64,000 nt of DNA, from NCBI RefSeq assembly GCF_042434915.1, contig NZ_CP170198.1:2728001-2792000 (forward strand), written 5' to 3'. The DNA is from Aquimarina sp042434915. Lineage in GTDB: Bacteria; Bacteroidota; Bacteroidia; Flavobacteriales; Flavobacteriaceae. The notes beneath the pieces are model-generated. The model saw only the letters and a list, made by a program, of their open reading frames with translations, was not told the origin of the DNA and made no database searches. Shown piece after piece: positions 62,943-64,000 of this stretch. Numbering within the stretch: position 1 is the first letter of the stretch; each line of letters begins with the position of its first letter. The position numbers and the translations under genes are program-made.

Positions 62943-63260
62943 ATGCAGATCTATAATGTCACTATTAATGTAGAAGAATCAATACAGGAAGAATGGTTAT
63001 CTTGGATGCAAAAAACGCATATCCCCGATATGCTGGCAACAGGAAAATTTACACATGCATTGATGACAAAAGTTCTGGTAGAAGAGGATATGGGAGGCAT
63101 TACGTATTCTGTTCAATACACTACGGTTGATAAGGATGCTTTACAACGTTATTATGCAGAAGATGCAGAACGCCTGCGCGCGACAACCAACCGCTTTGCT
63201 GGAAAAATGGTAGCTTTTAGAACAGAACTGGAAATCATACATCAGCAAACAAAAGCGTAA
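62943..63260 (+). CDS. DUF4286 family protein
   Basis: A 105-aa cytoplasmic protein of the small DUF4286 family (ferredoxin-like fold, related to Dabb-type stress proteins). Conserved pattern: YNVTINVEESIQEEWLSWMQ then HIPDMLATGKFTHALM and RYYAEDAERLR. Function unknown. It lies directly upstream of rsmA, an arrangement common in flavobacteria. Confidence 0.85.
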   Translation: MQIYNVTINVEESIQEEWLSWMQKTHIPDMLATGKFTHALMTKVLVEEDMGGITYSVQYTTVDKDALQRYYAEDAERLRATTNRFAGKMVAFRTELEIIHQQTKA

Positions 63261-63292
63261 ACGAAGGGCTGCTACAGTCTGCACTTGTATAT

Positions 63293-64000
63293 ATGAATAA
63301 GAAACAATCCTCAAAAAATTATCGGAAATTTACGAAAACAGAGATAAGATCTTCTGCAAAGACCGCTGTAGCTGCAAAGAAGCATCTTGGACAACATTTC
63401 TTAGAAGACGAAGAAGTAGCCAAGGCGATTGGCGATACACTAAGTTTGGATAATTACATAAACTGTATTGAGATTGGACCAGGAATGGGCGTCCTCACAA
63501 AATACTTATTACAAAAAGATATCAACCTTATTGCAATGGACTTGGATACCGAATCCATTGGATACCTTAATACCTCTTTTGCACTAGAGTTTTCAAAACA
63601 TATCACGGGAAAAAACAGTTTTCAAGTTATCGAAGCAGACTTTCTTAAGTATGATTTAGACCTGCTATTTCCCAGAGAACAGTTCGCTATCACTGGTAAT
63701 TTTCCCTACAACATTTCTAGTCAAATAGTTTTTAAGACTTTGGATAATCGATCACGAATCCCAGAGTTTACCGGTATGTTTCAAAAAGAAGTAGCCCAGC
63801 GTATCTGTGCAGGACCAGGAAGTAAAACGTACGGTATAATTTCTGTACTTACTCAAGCATTTTATGATGCCGAATATCTCTTTACCGTACCTCCTACTGT
63901 ATTTAATCCTCCACCAAAAGTTGATAGTGGTGTATTACGCTTACGTCGTAAAAATAATTACACCCTGCCATGCGAAGAAAAATTACTCTACACTGTTGTT
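63293..64000 (+). CDS. rsmA: 16S rRNA dimethyladenosine methyltransferase, 5' part (cut by window end)
   Basis: SAM-dependent enzyme that dimethylates two adjacent adenines in the 3'-terminal hairpin of 16S rRNA (KsgA/Erm family). The frame is open from ATG 63293 to the window end (236 codons seen). Motifs: KKHLGQHFL, SAM site IEIGPGMGVLT, and catalytic NFPYNISSQIV; later PPTVFNPPPKVDSGVLRL. The N terminus has a basic extension of about 28 residues before KKHLGQHFL, longer than in E. coli KsgA; no other ATG lies between. Confidence 0.95.
   Translation, partial: MNKKQSSKNYRKFTKTEIRSSAKTAVAAKKHLGQHFLEDEEVAKAIGDTLSLDNYINCIEIGPGMGVLTKYLLQKDINLIAMDLDTESIGYLNTSFALEFSKHITGKNSFQVIEADFLKYDLDLLFPREQFAITGNFPYNISSQIVFKTLDNRSRIPEFTGMFQKEVAQRICAGPGSKTYGIISVLTQAFYDAEYLFTVPPTVFNPPPKVDSGVLRLRRKNNYTLPCEEKLLYTVV

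Overview
The window comes from an AT-rich Bacteroidota chromosome, most likely the family Flavobacteriaceae. The support is a SusC/SusD pair, a secreted beta-helix protein ending in a type IX sorting domain, DUF6443-type RHS proteins, and promoters of the TAnnTTTG type. No rRNA or genus-specific marker is present, so I do not name a genus.

Layout. 2-6445: the 3' part of an RND efflux permease, then a convergent susCD pair. 6686-14176: housekeeping genes (aspS, a ClC-type channel, a cold-shock protein, tadA, dxs). 14275-15313: two tandem paralogous lipoproteins. 15644-23000: dgt, a CPBP protease with a zinc-ribbon partner, and nrdA/nrdB. 23436-28328: DUF3109, MarC, CtpA-like protease, dCMP deaminase, HupE and tRNA-Leu(CAA). 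28474-33240: prs, rplY, pth, ribF and an HTTM protein. 33494-35359: the secreted beta-helix protein. 35360-36540: a decayed region with three fragments of XRE regulators between short GC-rich repeats. 36540-59077: a large RHS locus on the minus strand. 59521-64000: serS, a TPR protein, DUF4286 and the 5' part of rsmA.

The exceptional region is the RHS locus. A 1440-aa RHS-like protein and a 1387-aa RHS protein form an operon. The last ~300 codons of the 1387-aa gene, its small membrane (candidate immunity) gene, an XRE regulator, an AAA+ ATPase, two tyrosine recombinases, a YefM/YoeB toxin-antitoxin pair and ~0.9 kb of hairpin-rich DNA form a 6,714-bp unit. That unit is present twice, head to tail and apparently identical. 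Three junctions share the hexamer TCCAAA, the reverse complement of the Phe-Gly codons in the conserved RHS motif YYPFG. Beyond the last junction lies a different RHS tip (tip B) with its own membrane protein. The simplest reading is an integrative element that enters an RHS gene at the YYPFG codons and supplies a new in-frame toxin tip plus immunity gene, displacing the old tip downstream into a silent, start-less state. Two integrations or one tandem amplification have occurred. The XRE gene fragments left of tip B look like remains of earlier rounds.

Site-specific excision between the outer junctions would rejoin the core to tip B, so the locus could be a reversible tip-switching system. 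This is inferred from sequence organisation; no activity is shown. The exact tandem duplication should also be confirmed not to be an assembly artefact.
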